DNA of 9,469 nt from an uncultured Prevotella sp. Its GTDB lineage: Bacteria > Bacteroidota > Bacteroidia > Bacteroidales > Bacteroidaceae. The stretch spans positions 1 to 9,469 of the forward strand of contig USJX01000096.1 of NCBI GenBank assembly GCA_900555035.1, in the 5' to 3' direction. Below, in pieces: positions 1-5,822 of this stretch; within the stretch, counting starts at the first letter, position 1, and every line of letters starts with the position of its first letter. Position numbers and translations under genes: made by a program. The notes beneath the pieces are model-generated. The model ran no database searches and was not told the DNA's origin. It saw only the letters and a program-made list of their open reading frames with translations.

Positions 1-88
1 CTTCTTGTACTACTTGTCTGTTTATGTAAAATCTTTCAAAGAACTCTTTCTTTATCTTGCCTCAGAGTAATGCTTGATTTCTCAAAAG
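1..88 (-). promoter_or_regulatory. Probable rRNA operon leader with boxA-like element
   Basis: This is the transcribed leader downstream of the leftward promoter. On the minus strand it contains GTTCTTTGAAAG (complement of 33-44), which resembles the boxA antitermination element and the GTTCTTTGA-type motif I recall from Bacteroidetes rRNA leaders. No open reading frame of note and no ribosome binding site lie in it, consistent with a non-coding precursor. The mature 16S is not in the window, so this rests on motif similarity alone. Confidence 0.6.
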
Positions 89-94
89 CGATTG

Positions 95-126
95 CAAAAG
101 TACAAACAATTCTTGAATCCACCAAA
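95..126 (-). promoter_or_regulatory. Leftward promoter, rRNA-operon type
   Basis: Read on the minus strand there is TTTG (complement of 123-126), a 20-bp spacer, and TACTTTTG (complement of 95-102). This fits the Bacteroidetes sigma-A consensus TTTG/TAnnTTTG exactly. Upstream of the -33 box, positions 127-160 hold A- and T-tracts that could act as an UP element. Transcription would start near position 88 and run off the left edge. The sequence around the -7 box and the leader resemble what I remember upstream of 16S rRNA genes in Bacteroidales, so I infer an rRNA operon just outside the window. The promoter itself is seen directly; its rRNA assignment is inference. Confidence 0.75.
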
Positions 127-223
127 TTTTTCTCAAAAAAAGTTTTATTTTAATCAAATATTTAACAATCATAAACATTTAAGCATTTTTTACACCTTAT
201 TATATATATAAATAGACTGAACT

Positions 224-255
224 TTTGGCTATTCCAATATTTCTTCGTACTTTTG
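224..255 (+). promoter_or_regulatory. Promoter of the B3/B4-domain gene
   Basis: TTTG at 224-227, a 20-bp spacer, then TACTTTTG at 248-255 match the Bacteroidetes -33/-7 consensus. Transcription should begin a few bases after 255, giving a leader of about 35 nt before the ATG at 298. The promoter overlaps the possible TTG codon at 253, so that codon cannot be the translation start of this transcript. Confidence 0.75.
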
Positions 256-297
256 CCCTATCAATCAGTTAGGTTTAACAGAAAACGGAAATTCATC

Positions 298-963
298 ATG
301 AAAATTATTGTATCAGAAGAAATCGAATCGGTTTGCCCCACCTTTGTGGGTGCATGCGTGGAAGCCAATGTAGTGAACACCCCTTATTGCCAGGAACTCT
401 GGGATGAGATTCATGCACTTGGCGAGAAGTACAAGGAGACGCTGACCACGGAATCCCTGAAAGAAATGAGTGGAATCGCTGCCACTCGAAAGGTGTATCG
501 TGCCTGCGGCAAGGACCCTTCACGCTATCGCCCTGCTTCAGAAGCCCTCATCCGAAGAATGCTGCAGGGCAAGGAACTCTATCAAAGAGATACGCTGGTG
601 GACCTAGTGAACCTGGCAAGCATCGCCTACGGCTACAGCATCGGCGGTTTTGATGCCGATAAATTTGAGGGAGACACCCTGACTCTGGGTGTGGGCAAGG
701 CTGGCGAACCATACGAGGGTATCGGCAGAGGCATGATCAACATCGAAGGTCTGCCTGTTTACCGTGACAAGATAGGTGGTGTGGGAACTCCAACCAGCGA
801 CAATGAGCGAACCAAGATGAATAGCGACACCACCCACCTGGTAGTTCTCATCAACGGATACGATGGAGATGAGCAGCACGTACGAGAGAATGCCGAATTC
901 ATCATTCAGCTTCTGAAGAAGTATTGCCAAAGCGATGGAGGTAGCTACTTCATCTATAAATAG
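298..963 (+). CDS. Standalone B3/B4 (PheRS beta-like) domain protein
   Basis: A 221-residue cytoplasmic protein made almost entirely of a B3/B4 domain, the fold that in the phenylalanyl-tRNA synthetase beta subunit carries the editing site for mischarged tRNA. Visible family features are the early FVGACVEA strand, the helix RKVYRACGKDPSRYRPASEA (about residues 65-84), LVDLVNLASIAYGYSIGG in the middle, and GGVGTPTSDNERTKM followed by THLVVLINGYDG near the end. No synthetase catalytic, anticodon-binding or tRNA-binding domain is attached, and the length is normal for the standalone family. Possible roles are tRNA or aminoacyl editing, but the function of these free-standing proteins is not established. 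I chose ATG 298 because an upstream in-frame TTG at 253 sits inside the promoter. The last codons belong to an 18-bp tandem repeat that crosses the stop codon. The gene is probably monocistronic. Confidence 0.85.
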   Translation: MKIIVSEEIESVCPTFVGACVEANVVNTPYCQELWDEIHALGEKYKETLTTESLKEMSGIAATRKVYRACGKDPSRYRPASEALIRRMLQGKELYQRDTLVDLVNLASIAYGYSIGGFDADKFEGDTLTLGVGKAGEPYEGIGRGMINIEGLPVYRDKIGGVGTPTSDNERTKMNSDTTHLVVLINGYDGDEQHVRENAEFIIQLLKKYCQSDGGSYFIYK

Positions 964-1000
964 TACTTCATCTATAAAAAGTACTTCATCTATAAAAAAG
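946..1000 (+). repeat. Three tandem 18-bp repeats across the stop codon
   Basis: The unit TACTTCATCTATAAA plus three bases is repeated at 946, 964 and 982. The first copy ends in TAG (the stop codon of the B3/B4 gene), the second in AAG, the third in AAAAG. Since 18 is a multiple of three, all copies are in the same frame and each encodes YFIYK. The repeat probably arose by strand slippage, and a single T-to-A change in the stop would extend the protein. Confidence 0.9.
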
Positions 1001-1009
1001 AAATCTCGC

Positions 1010-1046
1010 CAAAAAGAAAAAAGGGGACCGGCCACCGCCAGTCCCC
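1010..1046 (-). terminator. Intrinsic terminator of the HAD phosphatase gene
   Basis: On the minus strand GGGGAC (complement of 1041-1046) pairs with GTCCCC (complement of 1023-1028) around a GC-rich 12-nt loop. A T-run (TTTTTTCTTTTT, complement of 1011-1022) follows at once. This is a good Rho-independent terminator for the leftward gene ending at 1111. On the plus strand the hairpin is followed by AAAGACG rather than a T-tract, so it should not work for the rightward gene. Confidence 0.8.
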
Positions 1047-1066
1047 AAAGACGAGAGAGATATAAG

Positions 1067-1083
1067 TGTTGACTTGGTCAACA
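1067..1083. other. Perfect 7-bp inverted repeat with 3-nt loop
   Basis: TGTTGAC, loop TTG, GTCAACA form a perfect hairpin between the HAD stop codon and its terminator. It has no T-tract on either strand, so it is not itself an intrinsic terminator. It may stabilise the 3' end of the HAD mRNA; that is inference. Confidence 0.6.
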
Positions 1084-1110
1084 ACGAGAATAGTCCCATA
1101 CATCGTAGCT

Positions 1111-1902
1111 TTAAATAATCCCATACTCCAGCAGGGCATTCTTCACTCCATCCTCATCCACATGGGTGGTAATGTAATCGGCAACCTGCTTCAGATTTTC
1201 GCCGGCATTACCCATTGCCACACCCACTCCAGCTTCCTTGATAATGGAGATATCGTTGCCACCATCGCCGAAAGCCATGGTTTCATCAATGTCCAAACCC
1301 AGATAATCAGCCATGGCATGAAGTCCCTTTCCCTTGTCGGCTCCACGTGCCGTAATATCAGTAAAGGCAGGATGCCATCTGCCGGAAGTGCAGTTTTCGA
1401 GCGTAGGCATCAGGAGCGCTTCCTGCTCCATGGTGCAGAAAGGAGTAACCTGCAGGATAGCCTCATCACCCAAACTATTGATATCAGTTACGAAAACACT
1501 GCTATCTACCCCCAATCCCTTGCAGAAAATCTCATAAACCTCGTCCGTATAATGATGAATGGCAAAATAGCTCTCGCTTACCACGATGGCAGGATAGTTA
1601 TCCCTATCGGCTGCCGCAATGATTTTCTTCACATCCGAAGGCAGAATGGCGTGCTGGCTTACCAATGTATCCTCCACAAAGCAGCGGGCACCATTGGCAG
1701 TGATGTAACCATCGATAAGATGCTCTATCTGTCCCAGATTGTTGATAATCTGCTTAGGGCGTCCCGTAGAGATATAAACCTCTACTCCATTCTTCTTGGC
1801 CTGTTCCAGGGCATCCACCGTGCTCTGCGGAATTCTGTGAGTTTTGAAACTCACCAACGTGCCGTCGATGTCGAAAAACAATGCTTTTATCTTCTTATCC
1901 AT
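1111..1902 (-). CDS. Cof-type HAD-IIB family phosphatase
   Basis: A 263-residue cytoplasmic hydrolase of the haloacid dehalogenase superfamily, normal length for the Cof/YidA group. All four HAD motifs are visible. Motif I is FFDIDGT with the nucleophile Asp11 and acid/base Asp13; motif II is the ISTGRP segment with Thr46; motif III is the lysine region DKGKG at about 189-193; motif IV is GDGGND (212-217) with the Mg-binding acidic residues. The stretch between motifs II and III (about 85-185) is the C2B-type cap that sets substrate choice. Known relatives dephosphorylate sugar phosphates, pyridoxal phosphate, FMN or nucleotide-like substrates; the substrate here cannot be told from the sequence. 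It is transcribed alone from its own promoter at 1987-2017 and ends in the terminator at 1010-1046. The leader is AT-rich with no strong Shine-Dalgarno sequence, as is common in Bacteroidetes. Confidence 0.92.
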   Translation of the reverse strand: MDKKIKALFFDIDGTLVSFKTHRIPQSTVDALEQAKKNGVEVYISTGRPKQIINNLGQIEHLIDGYITANGARCFVEDTLVSQHAILPSDVKKIIAAADRDNYPAIVVSESYFAIHHYTDEVYEIFCKGLGVDSSVFVTDINSLGDEAILQVTPFCTMEQEALLMPTLENCTSGRWHPAFTDITARGADKGKGLHAMADYLGLDIDETMAFGDGGNDISIIKEAGVGVAMGNAGENLKQVADYITTHVDEDGVKNALLEYGII

Positions 1903-1947
1903 AAATATGTCTTTTATACCTTAATTATATGATATCTTATTATATAT

Positions 1948-1967
1948 AAAGAGGTGTAAGCCTCTTT
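1948..1967 (-). other. Hairpin in the 5' leader of the HAD gene
   Basis: AAAGAGG (1948-1954) and CCTCTTT (1961-1967) form a 7-bp stem with a 6-nt loop, about 46 nt before the HAD start codon and just downstream of its predicted transcription start. On the minus strand it is followed by ATATATAAT rather than a clean U-tract, so it is more likely a leader stem-loop than an attenuator. Confidence 0.5.
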
Positions 1968-1986
1968 TTACTTCATTTTTCAGCTG

Positions 1987-2017
1987 CAAATATACTAAAA
2001 AACAGATAATTAGCAAA
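1987..2017 (-). promoter_or_regulatory. Promoter of the HAD phosphatase gene
   Basis: On the minus strand TTTG (complement of 2014-2017), a 19-bp spacer and TATATTTG (complement of 1987-1994) match the Bacteroidetes consensus. The predicted leader is about 75-80 nt. It stands back to back with the promoter at 2043-2074, separated by 25 bp of A- and T-tracts. Confidence 0.75.
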
Positions 2018-2042
2018 AGAAAAACAGTTTTTTTTAGATTTT

Positions 2043-2074
2043 CTTGCCACTTTCGAAGAAAAATCGTATATTTG
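2043..2074 (+). promoter_or_regulatory. Promoter of the lipoprotein gene
   Basis: CTTG at 2043-2046 (one mismatch to TTTG), a 20-bp spacer and TATATTTG at 2067-2074 form a near-consensus Bacteroidetes promoter. The transcript would carry a leader of about 60 nt before the ATG at 2144. Confidence 0.65.
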
Positions 2075-2085
2075 CTACGACTTTC

Positions 2086-2118
2086 ATGCACAAGAAAACG
2101 TCTTGACCTATGCATAGG
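2086..2118 (+). other. Structured leader: bulged stem-loop and 12-bp palindrome
   Basis: In the leader of the lipoprotein gene, ATGCA CAAGA (2086-2095) can pair with TCTTG (2101-2105) and TGCAT (2111-2115), leaving a 5-nt bulge. Overlapping it is a perfect palindrome, CCTATGCATAGG (2107-2118). It could be an mRNA structure near the ribosome binding region or a protein-binding site; nothing in the sequence decides between these. Confidence 0.45.
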
Positions 2119-2143
2119 AAAGCAATCCAAAACCTAAGAGAAT

Positions 2144-3112
2144 ATGAAGAAGAAGACCTACTCTTTCGTGGCATCCTTCCTGCTGATGCTAGTAGCGACG
2201 CTTACTTCATGCGAAAAGTTTGCACTCGATGATACGAGTACCATTTCACATGACGCAAACGCCAATGTAACCATCCATGTCTCCATGCGAACCAACCAAC
2301 CGCAGGAAATGGCAACCAAAGCCACCAGCGGTGAGGCCAACAATGGCGAAGCCACCAGCGGTGAAGCCATCCCGCTGGAGAAAGTATGCTCCCGACTCTC
2401 GCTCGCCATCTTCGATGGAGGAGAGAAAGTGAAAGTCATCAATACCCAGTCTTCAGACAAGGGATATGGCAACCTGTCATTCGCCCTCGACGAAGGCGAA
2501 TACCGTGTGGTTATCATCGGGCACAACGGAACCGGCAACTGCACCATCAGTTCTCCAGAAAAGGTGAAATTCGCCAGCAACAAACTAACCGACACCTTTT
2601 ATTATTACGGCAAGCTGATTCTTACCGACGGTGAGGAAACCGAAGAATCCATAGAACTGAAACGAGCCGTAGCACAATTCAAGGTCCACATCACCGACAC
2701 CGAAATACCGGCCGAAGCCCACAGCATCAAGTTTTATTATACAGGAGGTAGCAGCACCCTGGATGCCACCACCGGCTACGGATGCGTGAACAGTCGCCAA
2801 ACCGAGACCTTCAAATTAGTCAAAGGCCAGAGAGACTATTCCGTCTATACCTTCCCGCACGAAGACAGCGAAGGCTTGAACATGAAAATTAACATTCTCA
2901 ATTCCGATGCCAAATCCATCAGAGAACTGGAGAAAGACGGCATCGAGGTAAGACGCAACTATATCACCAAGGCAAATATCAGTATTGCAGATACTTCTAT
3001 CGATGAAACTCCCGGCGGCGATGGCGAGACCGGAGACAAGAAAGGAAACGGCAGTTTCGACATCCAGTTCAATCCCGAATGGGAAGGAGAGATTAACGTT
3101 GAATTTGAATAA
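2144..3112 (+). CDS. Mfa2/FimB-like fimbrial-anchor lipoprotein (probable)
   Basis: A 322-residue predicted lipoprotein. Residues 2-4 are lysines, a hydrophobic segment follows, and LTSC places the lipidated Cys at 23, so it should be cut by signal peptidase II. Asp28-Asp29 follow soon after; acidic residues there may favour surface export in Bacteroidetes, though they lie farther from the Cys than the usual signal. The body fits the FimB/Mfa2 family, whose members anchor and cap fimbriae: RLSLAIFDGGEKVKVINTQ, then YRVVIIGHNGTGN, then TDTFYYYGKL, then ELKRAVAQFKVHITD. These are the usual beta-sandwich landmarks. Residues 60-75 hold a low-complexity ATSGEA repeat likely to be a linker after the lipid anchor, and 288-302 is a Gly/Asp/Lys-rich linker before a last strand. 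No fimbrillin gene lies next to it, so it may act outside classic fimbriae. Family assignment is from remembered sequence pattern. It is monocistronic, with its own promoter and terminator. Confidence 0.7.
   Translation: MKKKTYSFVASFLLMLVATLTSCEKFALDDTSTISHDANANVTIHVSMRTNQPQEMATKATSGEANNGEATSGEAIPLEKVCSRLSLAIFDGGEKVKVINTQSSDKGYGNLSFALDEGEYRVVIIGHNGTGNCTISSPEKVKFASNKLTDTFYYYGKLILTDGEETEESIELKRAVAQFKVHITDTEIPAEAHSIKFYYTGGSSTLDATTGYGCVNSRQTETFKLVKGQRDYSVYTFPHEDSEGLNMKINILNSDAKSIRELEKDGIEVRRNYITKANISIADTSIDETPGGDGETGDKKGNGSFDIQFNPEWEGEINVEFE
2321..2368 (+). repeat. Imperfect 18-bp direct repeat coding ATSGEA
   Basis: GCCACCAGCGGTGAGGCC at 2321-2338 recurs at 2351-2368 with one change (GAG to GAA). 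The two copies are separated by 12 bp coding NNGE. This makes the ATSGEANNGEATSGEA linker of the lipoprotein and probably reflects an in-frame duplication. Confidence 0.85.
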
Positions 3113-3139
3113 CTTACCATAGAATAAGAAAACCGGAAG

Positions 3140-3178
3140 AAAAGAACATGAAAGTTTCATCTTTTATGTTCTTTTTTT
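3140..3178 (+). terminator. Intrinsic terminator after the lipoprotein gene
   Basis: AAAAGAACAT (3140-3149) pairs with ATGTTCTTTT (3166-3175) in a 10-bp stem, and the T-run extends to 3178. The loop contains a smaller TGAAA/TTTCA pairing. It lies 27 nt after the lipoprotein stop codon and separates that gene from the exporter operon. Confidence 0.8.
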
Positions 3179-3229
3179 CCATAATATAATATATTTTTCG
3201 ATTCTTAAAGATTTGATAATTAAATTTTC

Positions 3230-3260
3230 TTTGCCATTTAAGAATAATTCCATAATTTTG
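3230..3260 (+). promoter_or_regulatory. Promoter of the exporter operon
   Basis: TTTG at 3230-3233, a 19-bp spacer and TAATTTTG at 3253-3260 match the Bacteroidetes consensus. It lies between the preceding terminator and the TolC-like gene, giving a leader of about 25-28 nt. No obvious inverted-repeat operator surrounds it, so the sequence does not reveal a dedicated regulator. Confidence 0.75.
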
Positions 3261-3292
3261 CATCCGATATTATATAATATTATTGTAAAAGG

Positions 3293-4801
3293 ATGAAAAA
3301 AATATTAACTCTTATCATGCTGATGGGAGCAATGACTGCCGCCGAGGCTCAATCTCTGGAATTGAACCTGGACAGTTGCCGTGCCATGGCGCTGCGCAAC
3401 AACAAGCAGCTCAATGCCTCTAAGCTCAAGAAAGACGTGGCGACCAACCTGAAGAAGTCGGCACGCACGAAATATTTGCCTAAGGTTGATGCCTTGGGCG
3501 GATACGAATGGTTCAGCAAGGAGATTTCCCTGCTCAACGATGGTCAGAAATCAGCATTCAGCAATCTGGGATCCAATATCCTGGGCGGCATTTCAGGCAA
3601 CGCCAACAATTTGATGACCGAACTGGTGGGCAAAGGACTGCTTACCCCGGAACAGGCGCAGAAGATTGGCGGATTGCTCAACGAGAAAGGAGGCCTTATC
3701 CAGCAGCAGGGCAATGCCCTGGGGCAGAGCGTGGTGGATGCCTTCCGCACCGATACCCGAAACATGTGGGCTGGTAGCGTGATGGTGCGACAGCCTATCT
3801 ACATGGGTGGAGCCATCATCGCTGCCAACAAGATAGCCGACATCGGGGAGCAAATCGCCGACAACGACCTCGACATGCAGACCCAGCAGACCCTCTACAG
3901 CATCGACCAGGCCTACTGGCTCGCCGTTTCCCTGAAACAGAAATACAAGCTTGCCACCAGCTATCACGAACTGGTGAAGAAGCTGAACGAGGATGTACAT
4001 AAGATGATTCAGCAGGGAGTAGCCACCAAGGCCGATGGTCTGAAGGTAGATGTGAAGGTGAACGAAGCCGAAATGAAGATTACCCAGGCAGAAGACGGAC
4101 TGGTACTCTCGAAGATGCTGCTCTGTCAGCTCTGCGGCATTCCGATGAACCAGCAGATAACCCTTGCCGATGAAGACAAGGAATCGCTGGCCCTGTCAGG
4201 AACACCGGTGGATACAGAGCAGCAGCGGGTAGCTGCATCCGATTCAGCCATGAACACCCGTCCGGAGTTGCGCATGTTGCAGAACACCCTCGATATTTCG
4301 AAGCAGGCCACCAATCTGGTGCGTGCCGTCTATCTGCCACACGTGGCTTTAACTGGCGGATACACCATCTCGAATCCGAATGTATTCAATGGTTTCGAGA
4401 AGAAGTTTGCAGGTGTATGGAATGTGGGCGTCATCGTACAGGTGCCGGTATGGAACTGGTTCGACGGAGCCTACAAGGTGCGTGCTGCCAAGGCTGCCAG
4501 CAACATCGCCCAGATGAATCTCGACGACACCCGCGAGAAAATTCATCTCCAGATTGCCCAAAGCCAGTTTAAGGTAAAGGAGGCACAGAAGAAGCTCAGC
4601 ATGGCGATGAAGAACATCGACAGTGCCGAGGAAAACCTGAGATGCGCCAACCTGGGATTCAAGGAAGGCGTGATGGAGGTGACTGATGTGATGGCTGCAC
4701 AAACAGCCTGGCAGCAGGCACAGAGCCAGAAGATTGACGCAGAAATAGACGTGAAGCTGACCCAGGTGGGCTTGAACAAGGCACTGGGAATCCTGCAGTA
4801 A
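3293..4801 (+). CDS. TolC-family outer-membrane efflux protein
   Basis: A 502-residue outer-membrane channel subunit. Trimers would form a beta-barrel with a long periplasmic alpha-helical tunnel that docks to the HlyD-type adaptor encoded next. The N-terminus (MKKILTLIMLMGAM, then AEA before Gln20) is a signal peptidase I type signal. The two repeated OEP halves are visible. The first starts at LNLDSCRAMALRNNKQL (24-40), and the second contains RPELRMLQNTLDISKQ and ends in ENLRCANLGFKEGVMEVTDV and a coiled segment. Residues 82-155 form a Gly/Gln-rich insertion between the first helix and GSVMVRQPIYMGG that is absent from enterobacterial TolC. I recall similar insertions in Bacteroidetes homologues; it explains the length above the usual 420-480. 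It is the first gene of the operon and starts 32 nt after the -7 element. The base context before the ATG is A-rich with GG directly next to it, so no standard Shine-Dalgarno. Confidence 0.92.
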   Translation: MKKILTLIMLMGAMTAAEAQSLELNLDSCRAMALRNNKQLNASKLKKDVATNLKKSARTKYLPKVDALGGYEWFSKEISLLNDGQKSAFSNLGSNILGGISGNANNLMTELVGKGLLTPEQAQKIGGLLNEKGGLIQQQGNALGQSVVDAFRTDTRNMWAGSVMVRQPIYMGGAIIAANKIADIGEQIADNDLDMQTQQTLYSIDQAYWLAVSLKQKYKLATSYHELVKKLNEDVHKMIQQGVATKADGLKVDVKVNEAEMKITQAEDGLVLSKMLLCQLCGIPMNQQITLADEDKESLALSGTPVDTEQQRVAASDSAMNTRPELRMLQNTLDISKQATNLVRAVYLPHVALTGGYTISNPNVFNGFEKKFAGVWNVGVIVQVPVWNWFDGAYKVRAAKAASNIAQMNLDDTREKIHLQIAQSQFKVKEAQKKLSMAMKNIDSAEENLRCANLGFKEGVMEVTDVMAAQTAWQQAQSQKIDAEIDVKLTQVGLNKALGILQ

Positions 4802-4833
4802 TTATAAAAACATAAAATAAAAATCAGAAGAAT

Positions 4834-5817
4834 ATGTCTAAGAAATCACAGCATAACAACATATTGCTCGCCGTTATCGGATTTACGGCAGTAGTCATCC
4901 TCGTGGGTGTCATCGGTTTCTTCACCCTGGAACAGAAGGACGACACCATCCAGGGCGAAGTGGAAGTATCAGAATACAGAGTATCCTGCAAGTTGCCGGG
5001 CCGTGTAGTAGAATTAAGAGTGAAAGAGGGCGACTACGTTCACGTGGGCGATACCCTCGCCATCCTCGAAGTTCCAGAGATGAAATCGCAGGAGCAGATG
5101 CTCCAGGCTACCAATGCGGCAGCCGAGGCAATGAAGGATTTGACTGATGCCGGCGCCCGCAAGGAGCAGATTCAGGGTGCCTTCCAGCTGGTTCAGCAGG
5201 CAGAAGCAGCCGCTACCATCGCCAAGAAAACCTACGACCGCATGCAGAACCTCTACAACGAGGGCGTTATCAGCGGTCAGAAGCGCGACGAGGCCTTTGC
5301 TGCCTACAAGGCTACAGAGGCGCAGGTGGCAGCAGCCAGAAGCCAGTATGAGATGGCGAAGAACGGTGCCCGTGAACAGGAGAAGCGCATGGCTGCCAAC
5401 AACACCCAGGCTTCCAAGAGTGCCGTGGATGTAGTGAAGAATCTTTTGAAGGAGACCGTTCAGGTGGCTCAGTGCGAAGGCGAGGTAAGCAACGTTTATC
5501 CTAAGGTAGGCGAGCTGGTAGGTCTCGGTTCCCCAATCATGAGCATCTCTATCATGAGCGATATGTGGGGCACCTTCAATGTGCGTGAAGACCATCTGCA
5601 GGGTTTGAACAAGGGCGATGAGTTCACCGCTTTCGTTCCTGCCTTCAACAAGGAAATCAAGATGAAAGTGTATTACCTGAAGGATCAGGGTTCTTACGCC
5701 ACCTGGAAGGCCACCAAGGACAATGGCGATTACGACCGCAAGACCTTCGAGGTGAAGGCCCGTCCTATCACCAAGCTCGAGGGTTTGCGCCCGGGAATGT
5801 CACTCATCATTAAATAA
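4834..5817 (+). CDS. HlyD-family periplasmic adaptor (membrane fusion protein)
   Basis: A 327-residue adaptor anchored in the inner membrane by one N-terminal segment (residues 10-31) with the rest in the periplasm. The split lipoyl-like domain is seen as YRVSCKLPGRVVELRVKEGD and VHVGDTLAILEVPE (48-82) and again as VAQCEGEVSNVYPKVGELVG (211-230). Between them lies an alpha-helical hairpin rich in Ala, Gln and Glu (about 85-205) that would meet the TolC-type tunnel. The C-terminal beta-barrel part starts near WGTFNVREDHLQGLNKGDEF, and the end, LRPGMSLIIK, is typical of the family. It is 32 nt downstream of the TolC-like gene and only 5 nt before the first permease, so co-transcription is nearly certain. 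An AGAAG element lies about 5 nt before the ATG. It most resembles YbhG/EmrA-like adaptors; the exported substrate is unknown. Confidence 0.9.
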   Translation: MSKKSQHNNILLAVIGFTAVVILVGVIGFFTLEQKDDTIQGEVEVSEYRVSCKLPGRVVELRVKEGDYVHVGDTLAILEVPEMKSQEQMLQATNAAAEAMKDLTDAGARKEQIQGAFQLVQQAEAAATIAKKTYDRMQNLYNEGVISGQKRDEAFAAYKATEAQVAAARSQYEMAKNGAREQEKRMAANNTQASKSAVDVVKNLLKETVQVAQCEGEVSNVYPKVGELVGLGSPIMSISIMSDMWGTFNVREDHLQGLNKGDEFTAFVPAFNKEIKMKVYYLKDQGSYATWKATKDNGDYDRKTFEVKARPITKLEGLRPGMSLIIK

Positions 5818-5822
5818 CTTCT

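Noticed and set aside
253..297. TTG start at 253 giving a 15-residue longer B3/B4 protein
   Set aside because: The TTG lies inside the -7 promoter element (248-255), so the codon would not be in the mRNA; ATG 298 begins the conserved domain.
604..1035. Minus-strand open frame of 143 codons with FIDEV repeats
   Set aside because: The repeated peptide is just the 18-bp DNA repeat read on the other strand, and the rest is antisense to the B3/B4 gene; no promoter or family match.
1066..1932. Plus-strand open frame of 288 codons opposite the HAD gene
   Set aside because: It is antisense to a gene with all four HAD motifs, shows no recognisable domain, and no promoter precedes it.
1948..1978. Hairpin plus T-rich tail as a plus-strand terminator
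   Set aside because: No rightward gene precedes it, and the T-run is broken by ACTTCA; a leader hairpin of the leftward HAD gene explains it better.
5014..5595. Minus-strand open frame of 193 codons inside the HlyD gene
   Set aside because: Antisense shadow of a clearly coding adaptor gene; no start context or domain.
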